Assembly (NCBI GenBank): GCA_047967505.1
Contig: CM106541.1
Source of the DNA: Dipteris shenzhenensis
Taxonomy: Eukaryota > Polypodiophyta > Polypodiopsida > Gleicheniales
DNA length: 64,000 nt
Direction: 5' to 3' (one strand)
Shown here in pieces: positions 11,883-21,768 of the stretch (position 1 is its first letter; each line of letters opens with the position of its first letter). Both the position numbers and the translations under genes were made by a program. Below the pieces are notes generated by a model. The model was not told the DNA's origin, made no database searches, and worked only from the letters and a program-made list of their open reading frames with translations.

Positions 11883-13649
11883 CTACCAACTCTGTCCTTG
11901 CTTCTTCCATGCTTGAGCATTCTTTCCCATTACCTGGATTCTATCCCTGTCCTCCCACATATGAGCATCACTATATATGTTTGCCATCAAAACATACGCT
12001 GCAGGATGTTTATTGTCTAATTGCAACACATTTTCAAATGCATGCCTTCCAACATCCACATTCTTCCACTTTTGGCAAGCACCCAGCAAGGTCAACCATA
12101 CAACAACATCAGGTTGGAAAGGCACCTTCTCCACCATTGCCAAGGCCTTGTCCAATTGGCCTGCACGGGCGAGGAGATCAACCATGCAAGTATAGTGCTC
12201 AACAGTTGGGACAATGCAATACTGTTTGGTCATACATTCAAAGTAATTCTGGCCCTTGTCCACTAGACCTACATGACTGCATACTGTGAGGACACTCAGA
12301 AATGTGACCCCATCAGGCCGTAAACCTTCCCGCCTCATTCTTTGAAACATATGGAACACAAGGTCACTCTCTCCATGGCGGGCATATCCTGCAATCAATG
12401 TGCTCCATAACCCAACATCCCTTGTGAGCAATGCATCAAAGAACTGTTGGGCATCAAACATGTTCCCACATTTAGCATACATGTCGATAACACTGTTTGC
12501 CACAATTGGAAGGGTCTCAAGTCCAAGCCTGCTAATTCGAGAATGGAATTCCCTTCCAAGCACTAAGGCTGATGTGTTACCACATGCTTTCAATGCACCT
12601 ACAAATGTTCCAGCAGTTGGTTGGACACCGCCCTCTTGCATCCTTGCATAAAATTTTAAAGCCAGTGCGCCCTCTTCCTGGTTAATATAACCCAGGATCA
12701 TAGCATTCCAGGAAGTGACGTCATGGTAGGGTAATTTTTCAAAGACCTCTTGAGCATCGTCCATGCTCCCACATTTTGTGTACATATCTACCAAGGTGGT
12801 TCCCACGAATGCATCCGACTCAAAACCACTGTTTACCACCTGGATGTGGATCGCTCTACCTACGTCAAGGCATCCTATTATTGCAAACTTCCCTTCATCC
12901 TGGTTCCCCTCTTGTATTGCCGCCAGGCTAGTGCAAGCCTTCAATGCACCTATGTATGTTCGAGAACTCAGGTGGACACCTTCCTCTTGCATCTGTGCAT
13001 ACAAATCCAAAGCCAAAGCACCCTCTTCCTGCTTGCTATAAGCCAGAATCATGGCGTTCCAGGAAACCACATCACGATGCGGCAGTTCATGAAAAACACA
13101 CCACGCATCCTCCATTCTCCCATACTTTGCATACATATCCACCAAGGTGTTTCCCACAAATACATCCAACTCGAAGCCAGCCTTCACTACTTGGTTGTGT
13201 ATGCCTCTACCTTTTTCTAAGCATCCTAAATTCAGACATTTCCCATTTACATGGTTGCCCTCTTCCAGTGCTGCCAGGCTACTGCAAGCCTTCAATGTGC
13301 AAACAAAGGTTCGAGCACTTGGTCGGAAAGATTCCTGGTGCATCCGTATATATAACTCCAAAGCGAGCGCACCCTCTTCCTTCTTGGCATACCCTAGCAT
13401 TAAAATGTTCCATGAAACGACGTCACGCTTTGGCATGTTATCAAACACATGGCGAGCATCCACCATATTGCCCCGCTTGACATACATATGCATCAAATCG
13501 TTTGCCTTTGTCAGTGGAAGCTCGTTTAAATAATCCACCGTAGGAACACGAATTACTTTACCCTCAGGCAACCTCGTGTGGACGGCATATTCAGCTGTGT
13601 CTGCCCCTAAGGAATGACTGCCACTGTAAATTCTGTCCACACTAATCAT
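11883..13649 (-). CDS. PLS-class pentatricopeptide repeat protein, E-type end, no DYW
   Basis: A single open frame of 588 codons from the ATG at 13649. The frame is also open for a short way upstream but has an in-frame TAA near 13722 and no earlier ATG. Four rounds of P-L-S repeats are visible, for example 'DVVSWNILMLGYAKKEEGAL', then 'LEKGRGIHNQVVKAGFELDV', then 'NTLVDMYAKYGRMEDAWCVF'. They end in a final 'EHYTCMVDLLARAGQLDKAL' repeat and an E1-like block 'VWLTLLGACQKWKNVDVGRH'. PLS-class PPR proteins bind single-stranded RNA in plastids or mitochondria and usually guide C-to-U editing. This one lacks the DYW deaminase, so it would need a partner. The frame stops with TAG right after 'KKQGQSW', where relatives continue 'SWIEV' into the E2 part, so the tail may be truncated. 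No clear targeting peptide was identified by eye. It is intronless, as is common for this family. Being a PPR gene is near certain. Being functional is likely but not proven. Confidence 0.88.
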   Translation of the reverse strand: MISVDRIYSGSHSLGADTAEYAVHTRLPEGKVIRVPTVDYLNELPLTKANDLMHMYVKRGNMVDARHVFDNMPKRDVVSWNILMLGYAKKEEGALALELYIRMHQESFRPSARTFVCTLKACSSLAALEEGNHVNGKCLNLGCLEKGRGIHNQVVKAGFELDVFVGNTLVDMYAKYGRMEDAWCVFHELPHRDVVSWNAMILAYSKQEEGALALDLYAQMQEEGVHLSSRTYIGALKACTSLAAIQEGNQDEGKFAIIGCLDVGRAIHIQVVNSGFESDAFVGTTLVDMYTKCGSMDDAQEVFEKLPYHDVTSWNAMILGYINQEEGALALKFYARMQEGGVQPTAGTFVGALKACGNTSALVLGREFHSRISRLGLETLPIVANSVIDMYAKCGNMFDAQQFFDALLTRDVGLWSTLIAGYARHGESDLVFHMFQRMRREGLRPDGVTFLSVLTVCSHVGLVDKGQNYFECMTKQYCIVPTVEHYTCMVDLLARAGQLDKALAMVEKVPFQPDVVVWLTLLGACQKWKNVDVGRHAFENVLQLDNKHPAAYVLMANIYSDAHMWEDRDRIQVMGKNAQAWKKQGQSW

Positions 13650-14016
13650 ACTGGATGCTTTCTTTTCCAAGAACCGATCTATATAAGTGGTAGTCTTAAG
13701 CCCCGAATCGAGATTGCTGTGAAAGCAGAATTATACATATCGTGATAGATACTCCTGCACTCATGATCGTTCAGCACGTAGATGATCCGTAGAAGCCGGC
13801 ACACTTACAAGTACAAGCATAATTGGGAGGGCACAATTTGATGCTAAGAACGAATGGAGCACGGATCGTTTCCGATGCCGCAATTTTGCGCACACGTGGC
13901 TGCCATAGCGGGCGGCTGACATGGCATGTTGGACCTGCAAGCGGAAAGGGTTGTGTGCCGGTTCCGCCAGTCCAGCCGCAGTCGAATGCTTAATTTTGGG
14001 GATGAACTATTGGTCA
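13650..14016. other. 5' flank of the PPR gene
   Basis: This non-coding interval would contain the minus-strand promoter. I see no distinctive site beyond a weak 'TATATAG' near 13680 (minus sense), which is too close to the ATG to trust. Confidence 0.35.
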
Positions 14017-14278
14017 TGTTAAGGCATTAACAGTCTACGAGGTTATTGCGGGGTTAGCATATATTCCTAGGGGTGCAAGTTCTCGCAACCCTTCAATCAG
14101 TGGTTGCAACCACACGACGTATATCCATGAGACCAAGTGTCTCTTGATCAGTATGTAGATTCACGTATTCAAATGGTACAGTGTCTTTCATTTTTATCTT
14201 GCATACTGTGCGTCGGGTGTGCGTGAGTATGCGTGTTGATCATCTTTTTGTAGCACCTACAGCTTACGGCGTTACACA
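14017..14278 (+). mobile_element. Candidate 5' LTR of a gypsy-type element
   Basis: The segment begins TGTTAAGGC and ends GGCGTTACA(CA), giving near-inverted TG...CA termini (TGTTAAGGC against TGTAACGCC). It is followed at once by 'ttggtgaccacaa', a plausible primer-binding site starting TGG. A gypsy gag fragment follows on the same strand at 14985. No second LTR was found, so the boundaries are inferred. Confidence 0.35.
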
Positions 14279-14984
14279 TTGGTGACCACAATTAAATAAA
14301 AAGTTTCATACTCGAGCTCTATGGTGCACCATTCGTGTCAGCATTGTCGGGAGGGATGGCATGTGATGTGACCACGACCTGAGGGTTCAGTGTGGCTGAC
14401 TTACAAGTTCGCGTAATCCGGAAGTGACAACAGCTCAGCACTGTGCTCGAGGAACTCTTTGCGGTGAATACACGACCACAACATGCCTGATTTGGTGATC
14501 GCCATTTCGCGAGTAAATTAGTTTGTTAGATTTGGTTACTTAATGTCGGAGTTGATAGTCTGACCCATCAAATTGCGGAACTAATAAGCGGCATGAATGT
14601 GAACGAGGTCGTAAGTTCTGACAACGAGGCTGCCCCATCAGCCTAGGCAGTCTCTCTTCGTCGATGGAGAATTGGGCATGGAGCGTGATGTTTAACGGAC
14701 TTCGCAAGATGATGGCATGGGCATTATAAGACATGGTGGGCCTAGTTTGAACTAGAGCACCCCACAGGAGAATGTGCGAGTGCCCTATTTAGTGCTAGCC
14801 GACATTTGAGTGCGGATGCTATGGTGCATCCCTTTCCACAGGGTCGACACGTGTTGAGTGAGCCACCTTCAACAACAACGAGACACGTCTCATTGGTGGT
14901 ACGAGGTATGTTCTTCACTACAATATCTCTGATGCCAGTGCCATAGGTATCGATTATTCAGTTGCTCCGGGCAATCTAGCTGCG

Positions 14985-15482
14985 ATGGCAACGGCAAATG
15001 TGAAGTACACCAAGTTTCAGGGGAAGGTTCGAGATGACCCAGATGCACACGTTTGCCAATTTGATAAAATTTATGTACTAAATGTGTCCGGTGTGGTGGA
15101 TCTGGTACAGAGGGAAGCACTATTCGAGTCCACGTTGGAGGCCAAAGCATCACGATGGTTGGCGGAGTATGCCTTAGACCACTTCCAGAATTACGATGAA
15201 AGCAAGGTCGCCTGCATGAGGCGGTTGCATAAGGAAAAGACAATTCCGCAGACGTTGGAAGGATTGCGGATCTTGAAGCCGGGTGATCAAGATGATGTGG
15301 AGGACTATGCAGCTCAGTACCAACAACTTTTGCAACGGGTTCTAGTTATTCAGTGATCAACAGTTGAGGTGTTGAATGAGTATTTCATCAATGGATTGGC
15401 CAAGGATGTGCGGACTGCGGCAGCAACAGTGGACAAAGTCACTTTACCCCTGAATGACTTGATCCAAACTTTGACTTCCTAA
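14985..15482 (+). pseudogene. Ty3/gypsy gag fragment
   Basis: The frame from ATG 14985 reads 'MATANVKYTKFQGKVRDDPD', then 'FDKIYVLN', then 'LFESTLEAKASRWLAEYAL', then 'EDYAAQYQQLLQRV'. This is the helical retrotransposon gag pattern (F-G...DP...W...F.....YDES...RLHKEKT). A TGA near 15354 interrupts it, after which the same frame continues 'STVEVLNEYFINGLAKDVRT' and stops near 15482. Gag forms the virus-like particle of the element. No zinc knuckle or pol follows. The sequence turns abruptly into low-complexity DNA, so the element is truncated. Confidence 0.7.
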
Positions 15483-15720
15483 CCAGCTCTCTCCCTATTC
15501 TCTCTGTTCCAAAACATTTCAAACATTCATTCCCACCACTTTCTAGCAGCTGGTTTCAAAATATCTTCATTCCACTCTTGATTAGTCATTCTCTCTCCTC
15601 TTTGCTCACATTTTTCTTCCACATTCGAAAATCTCTCAGAGAAACTTCTGCCCAAGCTCTGTTCATCCCTCTTCTCTTCCATTTATTCTCTACTTATTTC
15701 ACTCTCTCTTAGAAACCAAA

Positions 15721-15917
15721 GTTGCAGCCTAAATCTGCTTGGAAGGAGTGAGAAAAACAAGTGTGCTCTCATTTTCAGTTCTTTCTCTACCTTTTTGGAG
15801 TATAGAGAGTCAACTCTTGAAGTTGCAATCTAAATTTGCTTGGAAGGAGTGAGAAAAATAGGTGTTCTATCAGTTTCGGCTCTTTCTCTACCTTTTTGGC
15901 GTATAAAGAGTCAACTC
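15721..15917. repeat. 101-bp tandem duplication
   Basis: Copy 1 (15721-15821) and copy 2 (15822-15917) both start 'gttgca..ctaaat.tgcttg' and end '..agagtcaactc', differing at roughly one site in ten. Confidence 0.88.
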
Positions 15918-16697
15918 CAGAAGAAGGAACACATACTTTCTAGGTAATGAAGTGATTTGCCTTGAAAGTTTTGTCTGATTAAGTAGATACGTTTTTGTAT
16001 TACACTTTGTTTGTGTATTTGCTACAAAAGATAGAGAAGAGGGAGAGATTTAGGTAGATGATATTTAAAACTACAAGATGATTTTCGACATTTTTTTCTT
16101 CACTGGTCTAGGAGGGATAGATAGAGGAAGGGAAAGAGAGACAGACAAACAGACAGACAGACATAGATTATTTCGAATTGCTATGTTTTTTTCAATTTGA
16201 GGGGATGAGTTGAAACTGCTATGTTTTTTTATTTGTTTGAGGGGATGAGTAAGGAAGAGAGACAGAAAATAGTCGTTTGTTTCTTTGCTAGTATAGGAGG
16301 GATAGATAGAGAAAGGGAAAAGAGAGAGAGATTATATTTCAAACTGCTTTGTTTTATTCTATTGAGGGGATGATTGAGGGAGAGAGACAGAGATTGTATT
16401 TCAAGCTGCTAGGTTTTAGAAGTATTTGAGAAAGAAGGAAGAAAAAGAGATCCTAATCAAAGAGTTTTGGGAGGGAGAGAGAGAGTGATATGATATTGAT
16501 AATGTTTTCTTTGTTTGTGGAGAAATAAAGCAGAAAAAAGCATATCTTAAACTAAGTATTTTAAAATAATTTAATGTTTTTTTTGTGTGAGGGATACCTT
16601 GGAAGACAGACAGAGAGAGAGAGGAGTATTCTGTGTTTTTCAAAATAATTTTTTGTTTGTTTTGTGAGAGCTTTAATTAAAGGAGAGAGGGAAGGAG

Positions 16698-16700
<3 letters not shown>

Positions 16701-16738
<38 letters not shown>
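16701..16738. repeat. (GA)n microsatellite
   Basis: A near-perfect GA run within a wider purine-rich tract. Confidence 0.95.
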
Positions 16739-16741
<3 letters not shown>

Positions 16742-17294
16742 CTTGCAAAGAAAGAGAAAGAGAGAAGAGAAGATAAATTTTGAGGGTCTATGGAAGTAGA
16801 AAGAGATAGAAAGAGCTAATTTTAATCATATGGTACAGGGGCAGAAATTGTGGAAGTAGGAAATAATAGATATACAAGTAGTTAACGGTCTGTTGTTATT
16901 GGCTCTTTCCCACAGCTTCCGTAGAAGAGCAAGGTATTCTCAGTATACAGGGTTCGAAGGCTTTTTGTCATCTACAGATATATCGGTGTGGTCATTTGTA
17001 GTATAAGTGTAGCTTAGGATCTCGGCTCGTATTCCGGTGAGAGACGTAAGCTTAAGTGTGGTAAGCAAACATAGTGCATGCATGTGTGAAAGGGATGAGC
17101 ATGATTGGGGTAGTGAAGGATTTCAGGGTTTAGAAGGAGGTTCCAAGGTTTAGGAGTTCCAGAGTTTAGAAGAGTTTCAGGGTTCAGAAGGAGGATCCAA
17201 GGTTCAAGGTAGAGTACATGGTGGGGAACTCATCTTCCTCATAGATCATGGAGGTCAAGGGTTGAGGGACTAAGGGTTTAGGGGGAGCATAAGA

Positions 17295-17465
17295 GTGGGA
17301 GAGGAAGAAGGTGCAATAGCATGGGGGGAAGGAGAGAGAGAAGAAGGAAGGAGGAGGAAGGAGAAGAAGGGAGGAGGTGGGAGGAGAAGAAGGGAGAAGG
17401 GGGGAGATAAGGAGGAGAGGGAGAGGAGGGAGGAGGAGGGAGAAGGAGAGAGAGAGGATGGGTTG
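17295..17465. repeat. Purine-only tract (gga/aga)n
   Basis: About 170 bp made almost wholly of G and A on the plus strand. It produces spurious Arg/Glu-rich and Ser/Leu/Pro-rich ORFs on opposite strands. Confidence 0.85.
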
Positions 17466-17639
17466 CAAGGTTGGAGGAGAAGTTGCAAGATTAGCGCATG
17501 CTTTTGGATGTGGAGTGCAAGGAAACATGGATACTTGGAGACAATTGCTTGGAATACCAAAGTAGAACTCAATACAATGCCCCAAAGAGTGTGGGCTTCA
17601 TTCCATTATGGGGTATTTATACAAGTTGGAGAGCTTCTC

Positions 17640-17790
17640 TCTCTGCATGTAGGAATTGTAAGACATTCTCTCTCTACATGTAGAACTTGCATATAGAAGT
17701 TGCATGTAGTAGTTGCATGTTGCATCATGTAGGAGTTGCATGTTGAACATGCATATAGCAGTTGCAAGTAGAACTTGCATGTTGAGGATT
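17640..17790. repeat. Degenerate 'gttgcatgtag' minisatellite
   Basis: Around ten imperfect copies of a 12-15-bp unit ('tagaacttgcata', 'tagtagttgcatgt', 'taggagttgcatgttg') lie head to tail. The repeat carries many CATGCA-like cores. Confidence 0.7.
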
Positions 17791-17933
17791 CCTAAGAGAG
17801 ATTAGTCTTAGTCTTATGCAAGTACAAGAAGTGGAGCTTTGTCGCTACTCTACACACACATTTTGTGCTACCTAAGTCTATGTTGGCACAGAGACAGCAT
17901 ACTCCCGGATCCATTTTATTACCCGTCCTCGGG

Positions 17934-19941
17934 TTATGGCTTATTATGATCACGGAGTGCGGATGCCATGCGTGTAATCCAGTGGTTGTGGAACTTGCAT
18001 CGTGCCAGTCGATCATGTTGTAAAGACTTGGCACCATACAAAAATGAAGATGACTCTTTGATAGAGTCGTCTTGTAATCCAAGCATCGATCCGTTTATTG
18101 GGATTGAAACTGAGTGGAGGCAAATGGCATCCCTCACTGCCTTCTTTTGAGCTTTGAGAGCTTGGTTCATGCGCACTTCTTTAACCTCTTTCTCATCTAT
18201 TTGCACCCGAAGTGCCCTGACCTGTATAGCGATCCCTTATAATTGGTCTTTGATTACTGCTGCAATCTGTCTTTCCAATTCTCATGCATGTTCCTCCTTG
18301 GCCAAGCTAGTGAATAGTTCTGACATTTGGAGCATTTGGCTAGCTTGATGATGGAGAATGACAAACAGTGATGAGGACTGGTGATATTGCTGATACAATT
18401 GACACTCATGTAGCCATCCTGATGATTCTGTAATACTTGTTGGGGGTTGTTCCAATGGTATTTCAATCACTTGGGTACAGTAGTCATATTGTTGATCTGG
18501 CACTAGCTCCCCTTGTGACTCATGGACTGGCATGGCATTGATGGGTAATGTTGGTGTCGATGTAGCCTTAGGCTCTCTGGTGCCGATGACTCTAGCTGCT
18601 GCTACTGTTGGATATATATTGGTTGTAGTTGTGCACCGAGCTATAGCATCTCGTGGGGCAATTCCTCAATTTTGGCCTCCACTCAAGATTTGATGGTCTT
18701 AGGGGGGGTGCTTATATAGAATGAAAGTCGATGTACTTTAGTGCTTCATGTCCCAAGTTCCATGGATGTAAGATAGAGTAGTGCCCTTGTGTGGGTTTTG
18801 TCAAGTTAAGTTCCTATCAGGTTGTTTGGTACTAGAAGAATAGAGGTACAAAGAGAGGTTATAGGTATTTCTTTGGAGGTATCCGCATTTTCTAATGTGA
18901 TACTAGGAGAAGTTGGTGACGGCTCCCATGCTTGGTGAGAAGGGAATGTCCAACTCCACAATAGGTTTCAGTGACTGGGGTAGAGTGATTTCTCATTCTT
19001 GTAGCTCTTTATTGATGATTACTGCCAAGAAGTGTGGAATTTTTCATTTTTGGCCTAATGAACCATCTGGTTTTTTTGTGAAGAAGATGGCTGAGTGCTA
19101 GATCCAGTCTTGCTTTAGCTTCCTACTCAGCAAAACAAATGTGCGAAGTGGAAGGGTCGATTCTTTCCGCACTTAATCCCCAGGATTATGGATAGGAATT
19201 ATGATGCTTCCTTGAGCCGAGGGTTAATGATGGTGTGAAGTAATATCCCATCCCTATGGAACTTTGTGCCCTTGGTGAGGAGAGGCTATACTTCTCGGGG
19301 TGTTCACCTCCCAAACTTTTAATGTACCACGTGCATTCAAAAAGAGGAGTATTTTAATTCCACTTTTGGGAAATTTTTAACAGATTTATAATAACAAGAG
19401 GGGGATTTTAATTCAACTTTAGAAAAAAATCCGTTAGTTCATAAGTAAAGAGGTGTAGTTTTATTGGGAGGGGGAAATTTAGTTGAGGGTTTTTTTAATA
19501 CCCCTTGAATGCACGTGATACCTAGGATTTCTTACTTCAAGAAATTTAGCATCGGTAGGCTTGTAGGGTATTTTACACCTTGTGTTGGGAGTGAGAAGAT
19601 CCTTTGAATGACTGTACTGTCGAGGATAATGTTGAGTGGGCTCTGATGTATAGTGATGGTGCCGTATTTGCCAACCTGTGCATCACTGGAGTGGTAAGAA
19701 TGGAGAAAGTACCTTACGTATGTGGTCATTATAGGACTTTGCTCCAAGGATTTTAGGCTCTCATACAAACATAAGTTGTTGCATTGGAAAGAACATAAGT
19801 CAATGTAGATGGCCACACAAGTTCCAAGCATTGGGCCCCATCAATGGTTGTATATGCCAGTGGTGATTGGGGTGGCATTCGTTCTTCTTGGGTTTCCATG
19901 TCATGCACAGAATCCTCCTTAGAGCTATCACTCTGAACCAC
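17934..19941 (-). pseudogene. Decayed coding region with C-terminal coiled coil, unassigned (transposon-like)
   Basis: Several minus-strand stretches look coding and lie in order. The first (19941 to 19532) includes 'PLAYTTIDGAQCLELVWPST' and 'SPLNIILDSTVIQRIFSLP', with a frameshift. A middle part includes 'NPRLKEASQFLSIILGIKCG'. A last part from 18533 down to 17934 is in one frame with two in-frame stops and includes 'MSELFTSLAKEEHA', 'ELERQIAAVIKDQL' and 'VQIDEKEVKEVRMNQALKAQ', a predicted coiled coil. The middle part is loosely reminiscent of the plant-specific 'putative plant transposon protein' class, but I cannot confirm this. The gaps between open stretches are large, so it may be more than one fragment. 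Confidence 0.3.
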
Positions 19942-21316
19942 AAATGCTTGTGGTCACTGTGGTTGAGAGGAGGTAGATGGTTGTGAACTCTGGAGAGGGT
20001 CTCGTGGCTGAGGCGGTGTGTTCTCTCTTCACATCCTCTTCAGTGGCGGCATTGTTTCTGAACCTGCATCCATGTTCATATGGTGTACCATTGATCATTA
20101 GATTAGTTGGTATGCAGGTATGACATTTATGTGTGTATTATGAGAGATCTTATTTTTACACATGCTTTGAGAGTGTGGAATGAAAGTGTGTGGCACAATT
20201 ATTCATGCAATCAACTATGTGTCTAAGAGAAAGCTATTAGGGGAATTTTGGACTCAAAAAGGGCCTCATAAGGAGTGGATTAGCAAAATGGATTAAGAAC
20301 TAATAAGGTCTATAAAGGGCCCATATGAGTCCAAAAAGGTACACCTCTCTAGGCTCTGGTGGTCCCAAAAAGTACACCTCCCTCTCCCACTTGGAGGATC
20401 CCCACCATGTGTAAGAAGTCCACCCTCTTTATATCCCAAAGTGGGTCCCTGCTCCTAAAAAGTATCTCGCGGGTACTACTCCCCCCAAAAATTTAAAATT
20501 TTTCAAAAGTGCCAAAAATGACCCGAAACCCTTCCAAACCTTCCCCCAAACCATGCAAATCCCTTTCCAACCCTTGAATCCTTCTTCCACTCACCACAGT
20601 CACTTTCCAATGTCTCAATCCTTCTTCTTCTCACGTAATCACTTTCTAACTCCTGAATCCTTTTTCTTCTTACCATAATTATTTTTTGTCGCTTTTCTAA
20701 TCCTCTCATGGCTCCATTGTTGCAAGATTCTCCTACAATGTGGTACTTGGTAGTTGATAGTGTAACAGCAAAGCTATTTTGTAATCTAATCTTTTAAATT
20801 ACTTTCACTCGGTAACTCAAATCTATTTTCTCACATCTCTCATTGTTCCATTTCAATGTTACCAACAAGAAGTAGAAGTTTTCCCTAAGTTACAAGCGCA
20901 TGTGAAAAAATGTGTTCTTGGCAGGTTGCGATGGAGCAAGCAATCAATCAAAGGGTGCAAGCTACATGGTGCATGAGGGCTACATCTAGGGATTATGAAC
21001 TACCTTCTCCCTATAGCCTATTGGATAAACATTATTCAAATCTCTTCAAATATGTGAAAGTAATCTCGATTGGATTTCAAGGAACTTAAGCATGGATGGA
21101 TAAAACATTGAGGCAATCAAAGGTAGAGGGAAGAATCTTCTTCAACGTGATCGAAGTGGTCATTCTTTAGCATTTATCACTATACCCATCACTACAGCCC
21201 ATTAGCCACACATCTATACAAAAAATCAATTGAGCCAAGAAGAACAAGTATTGTGTAAACAAAAAAAGGCAACCACTTGAACTAGGCTTCAACAAGATTG
21301 AGCCCCGAATAGTGGT
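19942..21316. other. Gene-free stretch
   Basis: No recognised gene. A 61-codon open frame near 20930-21110 ('YELPSPYSLLDKHYSNLFKY') looks protein-like but matches nothing I know. The phrase 'aaaaagtacacctc' is repeated near 20335 and 20370. Confidence 0.35.
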
Positions 21317-21768
21317 TCCCAACAAATAAAAGAGAAAAAAGATGATTTTGAAAAATATTAGGCAATCTTGACCACCAAAAAAAAAACTATTAGGCATCCT
21401 TGATTTGTTGGGAACTAGTATTTGGGGCATGAAGTGACATCCCCTTCCCAAAATTTTTTTAAAAAAATGGTCAGATGGCCCCAGGTGTGAGCAGGCGCGA
21501 CTTTGGGCAAGACGGCATCTGGCCCAAACTCGTGGCCATCTGACCTTTTTTTTTTTGGGGAATGTCTCTCCATGCCCCAAATACTAGTCCCCAATAGTAT
21601 TTGATCCCCGTCTGGCCCAAAGTTGTGCCTGCTCACACCTGGGGCCATCTAGCCATTTTTTTTCAAAAAAAATTTGGGGGAATGTCTCTCCATGGCTCAA
21701 AAACTCATCCCCAACAAATAAAAGAGAAAAAATTTTATTTGGAAAAATATTAGGCAATCTTGACTCCC
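21317..21768. repeat. Foldback (hairpin) element flanked by ~55-bp direct repeats
   Basis: The outer direct repeats share 'cccaacaaataaaagagaaa' and 'gaaaaatattaggcaatctt' (about 21317-21372 and 21709-21768). Inside are two nested inverted pairs. 'ctagtatttggggcatg' near 21415 pairs with 'catgccccaaatactag' near 21573. 'atggccccaggtgtgagcag' near 21477 pairs with 'ctgctcacacctggggccat' near 21633. The left arm of the second pair also has its own hairpin, ggtcagatggcc...ggccatctgacc (21470-21543). No coding capacity. This matches a foldback or MITE-like non-autonomous element. Confidence 0.75.

Larger units (their letters stand above)
15483..17284. other. Low-complexity purine-rich stretch
   Basis: No gene seen. 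The sequence is dominated by gaga-rich and T-rich runs, with several loose copies of 'gagggagagagacagagatt'-like phrases. It includes the tandem duplication and (GA)n listed separately. Confidence 0.55.

Noticed and set aside
11977-13533. Several plus-strand ORFs opposite the PLS-class PPR gene
   Set aside because: They are shadows of the minus-strand coding sequence, and only the minus frame gives PPR motifs.
17184-17585. Pro/Ser/Leu-rich minus-strand ORFs
   Set aside because: They derive from the purine-only tract at 17295-17465.
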